Positions 1 to 8,627 of a DNA stretch of 64,000 nucleotides are shown here, piece by piece. The number at the start of each line of letters is the position of its first letter. Positions within the stretch are counted from its first letter, which is position 1. The translations under genes and the position numbers were made by a program. The stretch lies in NCBI RefSeq assembly GCF_017874735.1, contig NZ_JAGGLV010000014.1, forward strand, positions 1-64,000, in the 5' to 3' direction. The notes beneath the pieces were generated by a model that was not told the origin of the DNA, ran no database searches, and worked only from the letters and a program-made list of their open reading frames with translations. The DNA is from Paenibacillus silagei. GTDB lineage: Bacteria > Bacillota > Bacilli > Paenibacillales > Paenibacillaceae.

Positions 1-89
1 GGTGAAGAGCCGTATGCGTGAATTGCGCACGTACGGATCTGTGAGGGGTAGGGGCACAATCCACGATGGAGAGGCCCCGCCTACTTGAC
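1..89 (+). mobile_element. 3' end of a group II intron (domains V and VI)
   Basis: Positions 7-40 fold as a group II domain V: an AGC triad at 8-10, a basal stem pairing 10-14 with 32-36, a two-base bulge and a distal stem closed by a short loop. Positions 41-89 fold as domain VI, in which GGGGC near 50-54 pairs with GCCCC near 75-79. A candidate branch adenosine lies at 83, seven bases from a 3' end that reads CTACTTGAC. The reverse transcriptase would lie left of the window, so completeness cannot be judged. The sequence that follows (from 90) is part of a repeat copy, so the intron appears inserted in an intergenic repeat. The exact 3' splice point could be off by one or two bases. Confidence 0.75.
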
Positions 90-262
90 CAACTAAAAAC
101 AGTGCGCCCGAAGGTATTCTTCGTCTAATTGTATTCTGTACAACTATATTTGCCCGAATGGGCGAAAATCCAGATATAGAGGTATTTTAATTGTACGAAA
201 TACATCTAAACAGAGATTTGGCGGCACATCCCGCATTTTAGTTGTACAGACTGCACTTAAGC
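90..262. repeat. Intergenic repeat locus A (TTGTAC family, 51-bp period)
   Basis: Direct copies TTTAATTGTAC at 186-196 and TTTAGTTGTAC at 237-247 are exactly 51 bp apart. Inverted copies TGTACAACTA at 137-146 and the truncated CAACTAAA at 90-97 are also 51 bp apart. Only the ~20-bp motif is conserved; the ~30 bp between copies differ. The left-most copy is cut by the end of the group II intron. No gene is visible between the intron and the permease stop at 381. Confidence 0.6.
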
Positions 263-380
263 CTACCCTCGCACCTTAATCAGGCACGATCAGGCATGGC
301 AACCCTAGCAAGCGATGAGTTAAAAGTAATTTTCACATGTTTTAAGCTGATGCGGCAATACTGCCTAGTTCCCCGCACTG

Positions 381-1208
381 TCACCCCTTCACCGCCGAGC
401 TGGCCACTCCTTCAATGATATATTTCTGGCCGAGCAGGAAGACGAGAATCATCGGGATGATACCGGCCGTTGCGGCGGCCATCATGCCGTTGTAATCGAC
501 ATTGTTCTCCAGGATGAAGTTCTGCAGCCCGAGCGGAACGGTGAACAGATCCTGGTCGATCAGGAAGACGAGCGCGTTCTCATAATCGTTCCAGTGCCAG
601 GAGAAGTCGATGATCGCCAGTGTCGCCAGCGAGGGCTTGGCCATCGGCAGGATAATCCGCGAGAAGATACGGAAATGGCCGGCACCGTCGATGAAGGCAG
701 CCTCCGAGATTTCGTAGGGCACGGAGAGGAAGAACTGCCGCATCATGAATACGCCGAAGATGGTGAACATGCCGGGCAGAATCAGCGCCCAGTGGGTGTT
801 ATAGATGCCGGCCCAGTCGAACATGATGAACTTGGGCACGAACAGCACCTGCGGAGGAACCATCATCATCGACAGATAGACCAGGAACATAGTGTTGCGT
901 CCCTTGAATTCAATCCGGGCAAAGCCGTAAGCCGCCAAGGCGGACAGAGAGACCGCGCCGATGGTACTGAGCACAGCGACTTTAAGGGAATTCAGATAAT
1001 AAGGCACGAAGCTGCCCTGGCCGGACCAGACTTTAATATGATGACTCCAGTTGAAGTGGTCCGGAATCCACTGGATCGGATAGCGGAATACTTCCGCAGG
1101 GGTTTTGAAGGAGGTGCTGATCATCCAGAGGAAGGGCACAATCATGACGATGCTGAAGAACAGCATGATTAATGTGGCGATGATTTTGGTAACGGCGGCT
1201 TTATTCAT
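381..1208 (-). CDS. Sugar ABC transporter permease, MalG-like (CUT1)
   Basis: This 275-residue inner-membrane protein is one half of the channel of a CUT1 carbohydrate ABC importer. It shows six hydrophobic segments, the first at about residues 10-30, and the family's EAA loop E-A-A-F-I-D-G-A-G near residue 190, which docks on the ATPase. The start ATG is preceded by AAGGAG with eight bases of spacing. It lies 12 bases downstream of the companion permease, so the two are co-transcribed. No ATPase gene is present, as is usual for this family in Firmicutes, where a shared MsmX-like ATPase serves several importers. The substrate is unknown; the linked YesMN system and lipoprotein point to an oligosaccharide. 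Confidence 0.92.
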   Translation of the reverse strand: MNKAAVTKIIATLIMLFFSIVMIVPFLWMISTSFKTPAEVFRYPIQWIPDHFNWSHHIKVWSGQGSFVPYYLNSLKVAVLSTIGAVSLSALAAYGFARIEFKGRNTMFLVYLSMMMVPPQVLFVPKFIMFDWAGIYNTHWALILPGMFTIFGVFMMRQFFLSVPYEISEAAFIDGAGHFRIFSRIILPMAKPSLATLAIIDFSWHWNDYENALVFLIDQDLFTVPLGLQNFILENNVDYNGMMAAATAGIIPMILVFLLGQKYIIEGVASSAVKG

Positions 1209-1220
1209 ATTCTCAGCTCC

Positions 1221-2102
1221 TTAGTAGTGAACCCAGCGTTTCTGGCCCAGCCATTGAACCACGGTGAAGATCAGAATGATCAGGAACAGGGCCCAGGAGA
1301 CCGCTGACGCATAGCCCATCTCGTAATAGCGGAAGGCATTCTGATAGATGAACAGGGATAATACGGTGGTGCTGTTCCCGGGCCCGCCCTGCGTAATCGC
1401 CTGGATGATGCCGAACTGCTTGATCGACATGATCAGACCGGTAATCAGCAGCAGAAAAGTAGTGGGACTCACCAGCGGCCACAGGATGCTGCGGACCGTC
1501 TGCCAGGTGCGGGCACCGTCGATGGTGGCTGCCTCCAGCAGCTCGCCGGACACCTCCTGCAAGGCGGCGAGGTAGATGATCATGTTATAGCCGAGCATGA
1601 ACCAGATCCAGATGATATCAATCGCATACATGGACGTATCCATCGTGGACAGCCAACCGGGAGGGTTCTCGATGCCCATAGAGCGGAGAATGCCGTTAAT
1701 CGGCCCGTTATTCGGGTGGAACAGCAGCATCCAGACGAAGGCTACGGCTACGCCGCTGGTAATGTAGGGCATGAAGTACAAGGCACGCAGCAGCTTTTTG
1801 AGATACACGGAACGGTTCAGAATGACAGCCACCAGGAACGCCAGCCCAATGGATACAGGAACAGAGAGCAGGAACAGCAGCGTGTTCTTAATGGCAATAT
1901 AGAAGACCTCATCCCCCAGCATCCGCCGGATATTGGCCAGCCCGATGAACTTGGTATGGGGACTCATAAACTTGTAGTCTGTAAACATGAGATAGAACGA
2001 ATACATAGCCGGTATGATAAAAAATAGTATCACGCCAATCATATTGGGCCCGATAAACAGATAGCCCAGCAGCTGCTGGCGTCGCATCCAGGTTGCTTTC
2101 AC
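1221..2102 (-). CDS. Sugar ABC transporter permease, MalF-like (CUT1)
   Basis: This 293-residue membrane protein is the first permease of the pair. The N-terminus is basic and followed by a hydrophobic helix around residues 13-35. The EAA loop reads E-A-A-T-I-D-G-A near residue 195 and is followed by the usual amphipathic stretch. Translation starts at GTG with AAAGGAG ten bases upstream. It has its own promoter and paired operators at 2142-2202, separate from the regulator genes upstream. It is the normal length for MalF-type permeases without the large periplasmic P2 loop of the E. coli protein. Substrate unknown. Confidence 0.92.
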   Translation of the reverse strand: MKATWMRRQQLLGYLFIGPNMIGVILFFIIPAMYSFYLMFTDYKFMSPHTKFIGLANIRRMLGDEVFYIAIKNTLLFLLSVPVSIGLAFLVAVILNRSVYLKKLLRALYFMPYITSGVAVAFVWMLLFHPNNGPINGILRSMGIENPPGWLSTMDTSMYAIDIIWIWFMLGYNMIIYLAALQEVSGELLEAATIDGARTWQTVRSILWPLVSPTTFLLLITGLIMSIKQFGIIQAITQGGPGNSTTVLSLFIYQNAFRYYEMGYASAVSWALFLIILIFTVVQWLGQKRWVHY

Positions 2103-2141
2103 AATAGCCCCACTCCTTTAGGTCTTAATAAGTACATTACA

Positions 2142-2202
2142 AGCATAGCAAGCGTTCCCGTGAGGGTTAAGGAACAAAACCAACCACTTCATGGCACAGA
2201 AA
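2142..2202 (-). promoter_or_regulatory. Promoter and paired operator for the permease operon
   Basis: On the minus strand a -10 TATGCT (2147-2142) and a -35 TTAACC (2170-2165) are separated by 17 bp. Directly upstream of the -35 lies GTTTTGTTCC (2180-2171), with a degenerate copy TTTCTGTGCC (2202-2193) exactly 22 bp further up. The same geometry precedes the binding-lipoprotein gene at 6920-6980. The likely binder is the YesN-like regulator encoded at 2337-3128 (inference). Confidence 0.6.
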
Positions 2203-2275
2203 TATACAATTACGCAGGCGGCGGCAGGCGCTTCGGTCTTAGATATGTTCTATCCATGTTCCGGCCAGCAAGAAT

Positions 2276-2302
2276 AGCGGCATTCCCGGAAGGAATGCCG
2301 CT
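2276..2302 (-). terminator. Possible terminator after the response regulator
   Basis: A perfect 11-bp stem (2276-2286 with 2292-2302) with a five-base loop lies just past the regulator stop. The following minus-strand bases ATTCTTGCT form only a weak U-tract, so termination may be partial. Confidence 0.45.
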
Positions 2303-2336
2303 GGAGCAATACTATGATCGTTATCTGAAAAGCAGG

Positions 2337-3128
2337 CTATAAGCTTAAGCGATCCGGCTTCTCCCGGTGCTGATGCCTGTACTGGCTGGGCGTCTGCGCG
2401 GTCAGGCGCTTGAAAATCTTGATGAAGTAGTTGTCGCTCACGAAGCCGACCCGGTTACCGATCTCATAGACCGGCAGGTCGGAATCGGTCAGAAGCCGGA
2501 TCGCCTGGTCTACCCGTACACGGTGCAGATAGTGGATCAGGGTGTGGCCGGTTTTCTTTTTGAACAGGGTGCTGACATAATTCTCGGCCATCATAACATA
2601 CTGCGACATCGACTTCACCGTAATATCCTCAGCGTAGTGTTCGTGCAGGTAGTGAAGAATCTTCTGGATCTCCGGGTGGCTAGTAATCTCCTCATGGGCC
2701 GGCGGGGGCGGGGGAGACTCCTTAGGCATATCCGGCTCTGCCTTGCGGTTCTTCTCCAGCTCCCCGCTGATCTTGCGCAGTGTGTCCCGGAGTGAATTTA
2801 CGCTCATCGACAGCTTCAGAATATAATTGGATGCCCCGTATTCCATGGCCTGCCGCACATTCTCGAAATCATTCATGCAGGTCAGCATGACGAAGCGGGA
2901 ATCAAATCCTTCCTCACGGGTTCTGCGCAGCAGCTCGACGCCATCCATCTCCGGCATGACAATATCCGAAATCACCAGATTGGGCGTATCCCCGCGGATT
3001 ATCTCCAGCGCCTCAGCCCCGTTGCCCGCTTCTCCGCTGACCGTGAAGCCAAGCTCCTCCCAGGCGATAATCTCGCGCACACTTTCCCGTACGAATACCT
3101 CATCCTCCACAAGCAGTACCTTCCACAT
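2337..3128 (-). CDS. YesN-like response regulator, AraC-type output
   Basis: This 263-residue cytoplasmic regulator has a CheY-like receiver at about 1-120 with acidic residues E8-D9, the phosphoacceptor D55 in I-S-D-I-V-M-P, and T83/K105 in the expected places. A Pro-rich linker around 132-150 leads to two AraC-type helix-turn-helix motifs at about 160-255, ending in the signature G-F-x-S-x-x-Y-F-x-x-x-F-K. It starts 27 bases after the kinase stop with GGGAGG upstream, so the two form one operon. It is half the length of many YesN proteins because it lacks the long middle domain. It probably activates the lipoprotein and permease promoters through the paired GTTNTGTTCC sites. Confidence 0.92.
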   Translation of the reverse strand: MWKVLLVEDEVFVRESVREIIAWEELGFTVSGEAGNGAEALEIIRGDTPNLVISDIVMPEMDGVELLRRTREEGFDSRFVMLTCMNDFENVRQAMEYGASNYILKLSMSVNSLRDTLRKISGELEKNRKAEPDMPKESPPPPPAHEEITSHPEIQKILHYLHEHYAEDITVKSMSQYVMMAENYVSTLFKKKTGHTLIHYLHRVRVDQAIRLLTDSDLPVYEIGNRVGFVSDNYFIKIFKRLTAQTPSQYRHQHREKPDRLSL

Positions 3129-3155
3129 GTGTAATCCCTCCCGTAGTTATGCGCC

Positions 3156-4928
3156 TCAAGCCGGATGTTCGTTGCCGTAAGGTGTGGACATTAGCAGCGG
3201 CAGCGTCAAGCGGACCGTAACGCCTTCGCTGGTTGAGAGCACCTCAAGCTGTCCCTCTTCCCGGAACAACAGCCGCAGCCGCTCCTGAATGTTACTCAGT
3301 CCGATGCCCGGACGCTTGCGCGGAGCCTTGGGGCCGCCGCCCTGCTCCATGCCTACGCCGTTGTCCCGGATCTCTACGACCAGCCGGTTCTCTTCGCGGT
3401 GGACGTTCAGCTCAATAAGGCCGTGGCCGGGCAGTCTGCTGATTCCGTGAATGATGGCGTTCTCCACCAGCGGCTGAAGGCTGAGCTTCGGCACCAGAGC
3501 ATACAGAATGTCCTCGTCATACGTGAACGTACAGTCGAATTTGTGCGCGTACCGGACCTGCTGAATATGGACATAGGCCTCAACCAGCTCGATTTCATCT
3601 TTTAGATGGATCAGATCCTTATCGGTGTTCAGACTGGCCTCCAGCAGCTTGCCGAGCGACAGGGTCATGTTCGTAATATCCTCGTTCTGCTCACGGATGG
3701 CGATCCATTTGATCGTATTCAGCGTGTTGAGCAGGAAGTGGGGATTCGTCTGGGCCAGCAGCATCTGAAAATGCACCGCCTCCTTCTGCCGCTCCTCCGC
3801 CTTCAGCTTCTGGATCAGCAGGTTGGTGTCGTCCAGCATCGTATTGAAGGTCCGGGTCAGCTCCAGGATCTCGCCGCTGAATTTGTGCTCCGGCAGGCGG
3901 ATCTTCAGGTTTTTCTGCACCGCCGCCTTCATCTTGTTCTGCAGATGGGACAAGGGCCGCGTAATGGTCGTAGCAATCACGAAGGTCATCATCAGGAAGA
4001 TGCTCGTCAGCACCAGGAACGTAAGGAAGTACTGCTGCTTCAGCCCCTCGATCTCCACGAACAGCACAGACAGCGGAATTCGGTTGACGATATACCAGTC
4101 CAGCGACTCCACATAGATATAGTTAATCAAGGCGTTCGAGTCTTTATCGATAAAATACTGCTGTCCCGGCTGTCCGGCAAAGCCTGCCTTCACCTTGTCG
4201 GACAACTGGCTGCCCGGAACCGACTGGGAGATATCCTCGCCCGAGCGGGTAATCAGGAAATACTGCTGCTCCAGATCGGACTGCTTGTGGATGGAGCGCA
4301 GCCAGTACGTATAATCAATGCTGATCCGGGCCATGCCATACGGCTGGTTCCGGGCATCCTCCAGATACGCGTATAAGGATAGAAGATAGGCGCTGGTAGA
4401 GACATCACGCAGAACGTAGTTAGTATCATTAGGCACCCAGTGATAAGAGCTGTTGTTCATCTGCCCTCTGTCGAACCCGGGATTTCCCCGCAGATCCGAA
4501 TAGACCAGTGAATCCTTGGGCGGGTAAGAGGTGTATGCGCTTTCAGAAAAGTCCAGAATCATGAAGTAGACCGAAGGATTATACAGGAAGAAGCTGTTGT
4601 TCAGGTTCTTGAAAATATTCTCCATCAGCCGCTTATTCTCTAGCTCATTACGCTGTTCAGGATGGAGCAGTACAGACTTCACGGTGTCATCCTGCTTTAG
4701 GAACAGCAGCGTCTTGAAGGCAATGCTGATCTGGTCCTCCAGCGTGCGGTACATCTGCTCCAGCTGATAGTGGCTCTGCTGGCTGATTTTCTTCTGGACC
4801 AGCGTCTCAATGCGCTGATAGTTATAGATATTCAGCGCGCCGAACGGCAGCAGAATCAGACACACAAAGGCGGTGAACAGGCGGTATTTCAACTTCTGGG
4901 GAATCAGCACACGCAGCAGCTGTGACAC
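3156..4928 (-). CDS. YesM-like sensor histidine kinase
   Basis: This 590-residue membrane kinase belongs to the His_kinase/YesM family. It has a TM helix at about 15-35, an extracellular sensing domain at about 36-300, a second TM at about 300-322, HAMP at about 323-378, the phosphoacceptor H397 in N-P-H-F-L-L-N-T-L, an N box N-A-I-I-H-G and a G box D-N-G-V-G-M. It starts at GTG with GGAGG nine bases upstream. It is co-transcribed with the response regulator. The extracellular domain presumably senses a sugar directly or through the nearby binding lipoprotein (inference). Confidence 0.92.
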   Translation of the reverse strand: MSQLLRVLIPQKLKYRLFTAFVCLILLPFGALNIYNYQRIETLVQKKISQQSHYQLEQMYRTLEDQISIAFKTLLFLKQDDTVKSVLLHPEQRNELENKRLMENIFKNLNNSFFLYNPSVYFMILDFSESAYTSYPPKDSLVYSDLRGNPGFDRGQMNNSSYHWVPNDTNYVLRDVSTSAYLLSLYAYLEDARNQPYGMARISIDYTYWLRSIHKQSDLEQQYFLITRSGEDISQSVPGSQLSDKVKAGFAGQPGQQYFIDKDSNALINYIYVESLDWYIVNRIPLSVLFVEIEGLKQQYFLTFLVLTSIFLMMTFVIATTITRPLSHLQNKMKAAVQKNLKIRLPEHKFSGEILELTRTFNTMLDDTNLLIQKLKAEERQKEAVHFQMLLAQTNPHFLLNTLNTIKWIAIREQNEDITNMTLSLGKLLEASLNTDKDLIHLKDEIELVEAYVHIQQVRYAHKFDCTFTYDEDILYALVPKLSLQPLVENAIIHGISRLPGHGLIELNVHREENRLVVEIRDNGVGMEQGGGPKAPRKRPGIGLSNIQERLRLLFREEGQLEVLSTSEGVTVRLTLPLLMSTPYGNEHPA

Positions 4929-5028
4929 AGGGAAGCACCTCCAAGCCTGACTGAACCTGCCCGCTTAGGGACGGTTGATATGCTAGATTATAGCATAATC
5001 CCTCCGCCGGATTGTCGATATTTTAAAT

Positions 5029-5085
5029 TGCATGGTTTTGTTCCAGCGGACAGGGGAGGATGGCGGAAATGCATAGTTTTGTTCT
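5029..5085 (+). repeat. Two 16-bp direct repeats upstream of the kinase gene
   Basis: TGCATGGTTTTGTTCC (5029-5044) and TGCATAGTTTTGTTCT (5070-5085) lie 41 bp apart. They contain the same GTTTTGTTCC core found in the operators at 2171 and 6949-6980, but point away from the kinase gene. They may serve autoregulation of the kinase-regulator operon. No gene is seen to their right. Confidence 0.5.
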
Positions 5086-5230
5086 ATCCGGGCTGCTTGA
5101 CAGAGGGACAAGAAAGACGGAGCGGATGGTTATCCGCCCCGCCTTGTCAAGGGACCTCCTGGAGTATGTCGGGTATTTCCTGGCCTCAATCATCGTGCCC
5201 GCCGCTACTATTCCTCCTACTGTGGACCGA

Positions 5231-5407
5231 CGGACTCAGAGGCTCTTATTTGGCGAAAAAGTCAACTTTCTGCTGGCAGGCGGACTCAGAGGCCGTTATA
5301 TCACTCCAGGTAACCGGAAATGAAGCGAAAAATGGTAATTAAGCGCATCTGAGTCCGTGTAGCCTCCAGAATAGCCGAATTTGCCAAAATAAGCGCATCC
5401 CAGTCCG
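5231..5407. repeat. Intergenic repeat locus B (CGGACTCAG family, 50-bp period)
   Basis: Direct copies begin with CGGACTCAGAGGC at 5231 and 5281, 50 bp apart. Inverted copies AAGCGCATCTGAGTCCG at 5341 and AAGCGCATCCCAGTCCG at 5391 are also 50 bp apart. The ~20-bp motif is conserved and the bases between are not. The stretch 4929-5556 holds this array, the GTTTTGTTCC repeats and a terminator, and no convincing gene. Confidence 0.65.
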
Positions 5408-5467
5408 CAAGAACCCGCGTTCATTCAAGGCATAGTCTGTTCCTGATAGGGTAAGACAAAAGAAAGA

Positions 5468-5496
5468 GAGGCGCCATGATTCCCATGGCAAGCCTC
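5468..5496 (-). terminator. Terminator of the binding-lipoprotein gene
   Basis: GAGGC...CATGG pairs with CCATGGC...GCCTC around a short loop, and on the minus strand the hairpin is followed by TCTTTCTTTTG. It ends the lipoprotein message before the kinase-regulator operon. Confidence 0.6.
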
Positions 5497-5556
5497 CTGT
5501 ATGATGCACGATACTTCTCTATTTCTTCTCTATCTCCGCTGGCTCCACCCAAGCCG

Positions 5557-6876
5557 CTACTTCTTCTGCTTCAAATACTCGTTATGCCGCGCTGCCATGG
5601 CCTGCACGGTCTGGTCAAGCGACTGCGAGCCGAGGAAGTACTTCTCGTACTCCTGTGAGCGCAGGTCCATTACCTCTTGCGGCAGGCTGCGGACATAGGT
5701 TGGCGTCTTATTGTCGAACATGACGTACATCAGGGAGTCCAGATCGTAGGAGTCACTTTTGTCGCCGATGAGGCTCTTGAGCGCATCCTCCTGCTTGGCA
5801 TCCTTGGAGGCCGGGAGTCTGCCACCCGCTGCCATCGGGGACATGCCGCCATCGGAATACCACTTCAGGAACTCCCAGGCCGCTTCCTGCTTCTTGGACT
5901 TGGCGTTAATGGAGATGTAATCGCCGAGGCCCCCGCGGGTCACGTAATCACTGGCGGATTCAGCAAGCCGGGGTACCGGAGCGAAAGCGATTTTGAAATC
6001 ACGCGGGAAGTCGGTGAAGTTATTCGAGCTGCGCAGCAGCCACGCCCCGATATTGAGCATCGGCACCTCTCCGCTGAGGAACACCTGCTCCACCGGCATC
6101 TTGGAAGTCAATTGCTCGCCGAGCGGCGGTGTGGTCTTATCGTCCTGCATCATCCCGTTCAGCGTCTCCAGCCATTGTCTGACCAGCGGATGATCGAGAT
6201 TGGAGGTGCCGTCCGGCTTAGTGTAGCCCTCCTGGGACAGCACGGAGTCGATGGGGTCCACGAAGGGCTCCATATTTTGAATAAAACCGTACGAATCCCC
6301 GTTCTTCAGCTTCTTCGCATACTCGCGCAGCTCATTCCAGGTCCATTCCTTCGGAACCGGCAGGCCTGCCTTATCGAGGGCGTCTTTGTTCAGGGCGATG
6401 AAGAACGGGCTCTTGGTTGTCGGAACGCCGTAGAACTTGCCGTCAATCTTCCAGCTCGCAGTATCCGCGCCCATCTTCTCTTCAATGTTGTAATCGGTGA
6501 AGCCGCTGAGGTCCAGGGCCAGTCCCGATTCCACCCGCTTGGCGGCATGGGAGATTGTATAGTTCACGAACAAATCCACATCCTGGCCGGTAATCATCGC
6601 CGTATCCAGCTTCAGATTGCCGTCGTCGTCATTGACATAGCGTACATATTCCACCTGAATATCGGGGTGCTCCTTGTTCCAGTTGTCCACCACCTGCTGC
6701 GGACCGGATTCCGGGGGGACACCGCCCCACATTTTGAGCGTTACCGGTGTATTCTTACCTGTGGCAGAGCTTCCATTGTCCGCTGAAGATGAATTGCTGC
6801 TGTTCCCGCAGCCTGCGGCCAGGCCCATGATCAGAACGAGCGAAGTGATTCCGGCAATAACACGGCTCTTGTTCAA
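5557..6876 (-). CDS. Sugar-binding lipoprotein of an ABC importer
   Basis: This extracellular solute-binding protein of family 1 has about 439 residues. The lipobox L-A-A-G-C places the lipidated cysteine at residue 23, followed by a Ser/Asn-rich tether. The body shows family features such as G-V-P near 150 and a C-terminal W-E-F-L-K-W motif near 355. I chose the TTG at 6876 because GGGAGG lies nine bases upstream and the signal peptide then begins M-N-K-S-R; a longer reading from 6915 has no ribosome site. It has its own promoter and terminator, unlike typical operonic arrangements. It should deliver the substrate to the permeases at 381-2102. Confidence 0.9.
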   Translation of the reverse strand: MNKSRVIAGITSLVLIMGLAAGCGNSSNSSSADNGSSATGKNTPVTLKMWGGVPPESGPQQVVDNWNKEHPDIQVEYVRYVNDDDGNLKLDTAMITGQDVDLFVNYTISHAAKRVESGLALDLSGFTDYNIEEKMGADTASWKIDGKFYGVPTTKSPFFIALNKDALDKAGLPVPKEWTWNELREYAKKLKNGDSYGFIQNMEPFVDPIDSVLSQEGYTKPDGTSNLDHPLVRQWLETLNGMMQDDKTTPPLGEQLTSKMPVEQVFLSGEVPMLNIGAWLLRSSNNFTDFPRDFKIAFAPVPRLAESASDYVTRGGLGDYISINAKSKKQEAAWEFLKWYSDGGMSPMAAGGRLPASKDAKQEDALKSLIGDKSDSYDLDSLMYVMFDNKTPTYVRSLPQEVMDLRSQEYEKYFLGSQSLDQTVQAMAARHNEYLKQKK

Positions 6877-6919
6877 AAGCGACAACCTCCCTGTGTGTAC
6901 TGTATAAGCTTGCAATTCA

Positions 6920-6980
6920 AGAATAGCAGATGGCCGGAAGCGTCAGAAGGAACAAATAACAGGAGAATATGGAACATAAC
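6920..6980 (-). promoter_or_regulatory. Promoter and paired operator for the lipoprotein gene
   Basis: On the minus strand a -10 TATTCT (6925-6920) and a -35 TTCTGA (6948-6943) are 17 bp apart. The site GTTATTTGTTCC (6960-6949) abuts the -35, and GTTATGTTCC (6980-6971) lies 22 bp upstream. This matches the permease promoter in every spacing, which supports one shared activator. Confidence 0.62.
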
Positions 6981-7071
6981 TTTATAATATCTCCCCGGAT
7001 TAAGGCTAGGGCGGCAATAGTGCAGGGAAACGTTCTATTCCGGGAGCAGCTGGTGCGGCGTTTCAAGTCCA

Positions 7072-7087
7072 TTGTGTAAAAACACAA
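7072..7087. promoter_or_regulatory. Perfect 16-bp palindrome upstream of ald
   Basis: TTGTGTAAAAACACAA has six-base arms around AAAA and lies about 100 bp before the ald start codon. It is a plausible operator for the AdeR-like activator encoded downstream of ald; this is untested inference. Confidence 0.45.
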
Positions 7088-7188
7088 TCATGTCAGATCA
7101 TGTTTTTCTTTTTACCCAAAATGCAGCTCCGGCCTGTATGTTATGATTCTTCACATAAGAGAACCCTAACTGACAGGAGCGATGAAAG

Positions 7189-8322
7189 ATGATTATTGGC
7201 GTACCGAAAGAGATCAAAAACAACGAAAACCGGGTAGCGATCACCCCGGCGGGTGTTGTCAGCCTGACCGCAGAGGGCCACAAGGTGCTGGTGGAAGCAG
7301 GAGCGGGTGTAGGCAGCGGATTCCAGAATGAAGAGTATGCCGCAGCCGGTGCTGAATTGGTGGCAGAAGCCGCCGCAGTGTGGGCCGCCGCTGAAATGGT
7401 AATGAAGGTAAAAGAGCCGCTGGCCAGCGAATACGGTTACTTCCGTCCGGGCCTGATTCTCTTCACATATCTGCATCTGGCTCCAGAGCCGGCGCTTGCT
7501 GCTGCCCTCAAAGACAAAGGCGTATTCGCTATCGGCTACGAGACGGTAGTGGATGGACGTACCTTGCCGCTGCTCACCCCGATGAGCGAGGTAGCCGGAC
7601 GGATGGCTGTACAACTGGGCGCACAATTCCTGCAAAAGAACTACGGCGGACAGGGCATCCTGCTCTCCGGGGTTCCCGGCGTAAGCCGCGGCAAGGTCAG
7701 CATCATCGGCGGAGGTGTCGTCGGCACCAATGCAGCCAAGATGGCCATTGGCCTCGGCGCTGAGGTAACGATTATCGACCTGAGCGCAGACCGGCTCCGC
7801 CAGCTTGACGATATTTTCGGCGCACAGATCAGCACCCTAATCTCCAATCCGTACAACATCGCCAAGGCTGTTGCTGAAGCAGATCTGCTGGTAGGGGCTG
7901 TGCTGATTCCAGGCGCGAAGGCGCCTAAGCTGGTAACGGAAGCGATGGTGCAGACGATGAAGCCAGGTTCCGTCATTGTCGATGTGGCGATTGACCAGGG
8001 CGGGATTGTGGAGACGATTGACCGGGTGACCACGCATGATAACCCTGTCTTTGAGAATCATGGGGTTCTGCACTATTCCGTAGCCAATATGCCGGGCGCA
8101 GTGGCCAAAACCTCGACCATCGCTCTAACCAACGTCACCGTTCCGTACGCCCTGCAAATTGCCAACAAAGGCGTATTCCAGGCCATCGAAGACAATGCCG
8201 GTCTGAAGAGCGGCGTCAACGTAGCCAACGGCAAAATCACCTGCCAGGCCGTAGCCGAGGCGCTTGGAGAAGAGTACTTCACGGTTGAAGCTGCTGTAGA
8301 GCAGGAGTTCACGCTGATCTGA
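7189..8322 (+). CDS. ald: Alanine dehydrogenase
   Basis: This 377-residue NAD-dependent enzyme reversibly deaminates L-alanine to pyruvate and ammonia. It feeds catabolism and, in spore formers, sporulation and germination physiology. The N-terminus M-I-I-G-V-P-K-E-I-K-N-N-E-N-R is diagnostic. K-V-K-E-P near residue 75 and Y-L-H-L-A near 95 carry the substrate lysine and catalytic histidine, and the Rossmann GGGVVGTNAA loop lies near 175. AGGAG precedes the ATG. A strong terminator follows, so it is monocistronic. The adjacent PucR-type gene fits the known ald activator AdeR. Confidence 0.97.
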   Translation: MIIGVPKEIKNNENRVAITPAGVVSLTAEGHKVLVEAGAGVGSGFQNEEYAAAGAELVAEAAAVWAAAEMVMKVKEPLASEYGYFRPGLILFTYLHLAPEPALAAALKDKGVFAIGYETVVDGRTLPLLTPMSEVAGRMAVQLGAQFLQKNYGGQGILLSGVPGVSRGKVSIIGGGVVGTNAAKMAIGLGAEVTIIDLSADRLRQLDDIFGAQISTLISNPYNIAKAVAEADLLVGAVLIPGAKAPKLVTEAMVQTMKPGSVIVDVAIDQGGIVETIDRVTTHDNPVFENHGVLHYSVANMPGAVAKTSTIALTNVTVPYALQIANKGVFQAIEDNAGLKSGVNVANGKITCQAVAEALGEEYFTVEAAVEQEFTLI

Positions 8323-8362
8323 TGTGTGGTGGGGGAGTAAACAGAAGAATGTGTGTCAGAGT

Positions 8363-8390
8363 CCGGTGAGCAATCACCGGGCTTTTTTTT
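8363..8390 (+). terminator. Terminator of ald
   Basis: CCGGTGA pairs with TCACCGG around a four-base loop (8363-8380) and is followed by eight T residues. Confidence 0.9.
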
Positions 8391-8407
8391 GGCGAGTGGA
8401 CCAGGCG

Positions 8408-8437
8408 GATGTAGGCGAAAAACCGAACACAATGGGC
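8408..8437 (+). repeat. Single copy of the AAAACCGAACACAAT repeat family
   Basis: ATGTAGGCGAAAAACCGAAC followed by ACAAT matches the 51-bp array at 36834-37119 and the pair at 57308-57386. Only one copy is present here, between ald and the PucR-type regulator. Confidence 0.6.
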
Positions 8438-8627
8438 CAGCGGGGGTCGAGCGCGTCTGACACCCGCCCCATGTAAGCTATCGCTCCACGTTATTTTGCT
8501 TTTGACGCAAATTCTTCATGATATGTCAGGTTTTCTACTGAAATCTGTTTTATTCCTATAGGCAACTGCCAGGCGCTGTAATATAATGTAATCACTTATA
8601 TAAGCTTCGGCTATTCTTGGGGTTGGG

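Noticed and set aside
2160..2342. A 60-codon plus-strand frame before the permease operon
   Set aside because: It covers the operator/promoter region and a hairpin and has no ribosome site.
4980..5342. Plus-strand reading frames between the kinase and lipoprotein genes
   Set aside because: They overlap repeat locus B and the GTTTTGTTCC sites, and the translations look like non-coding DNA.
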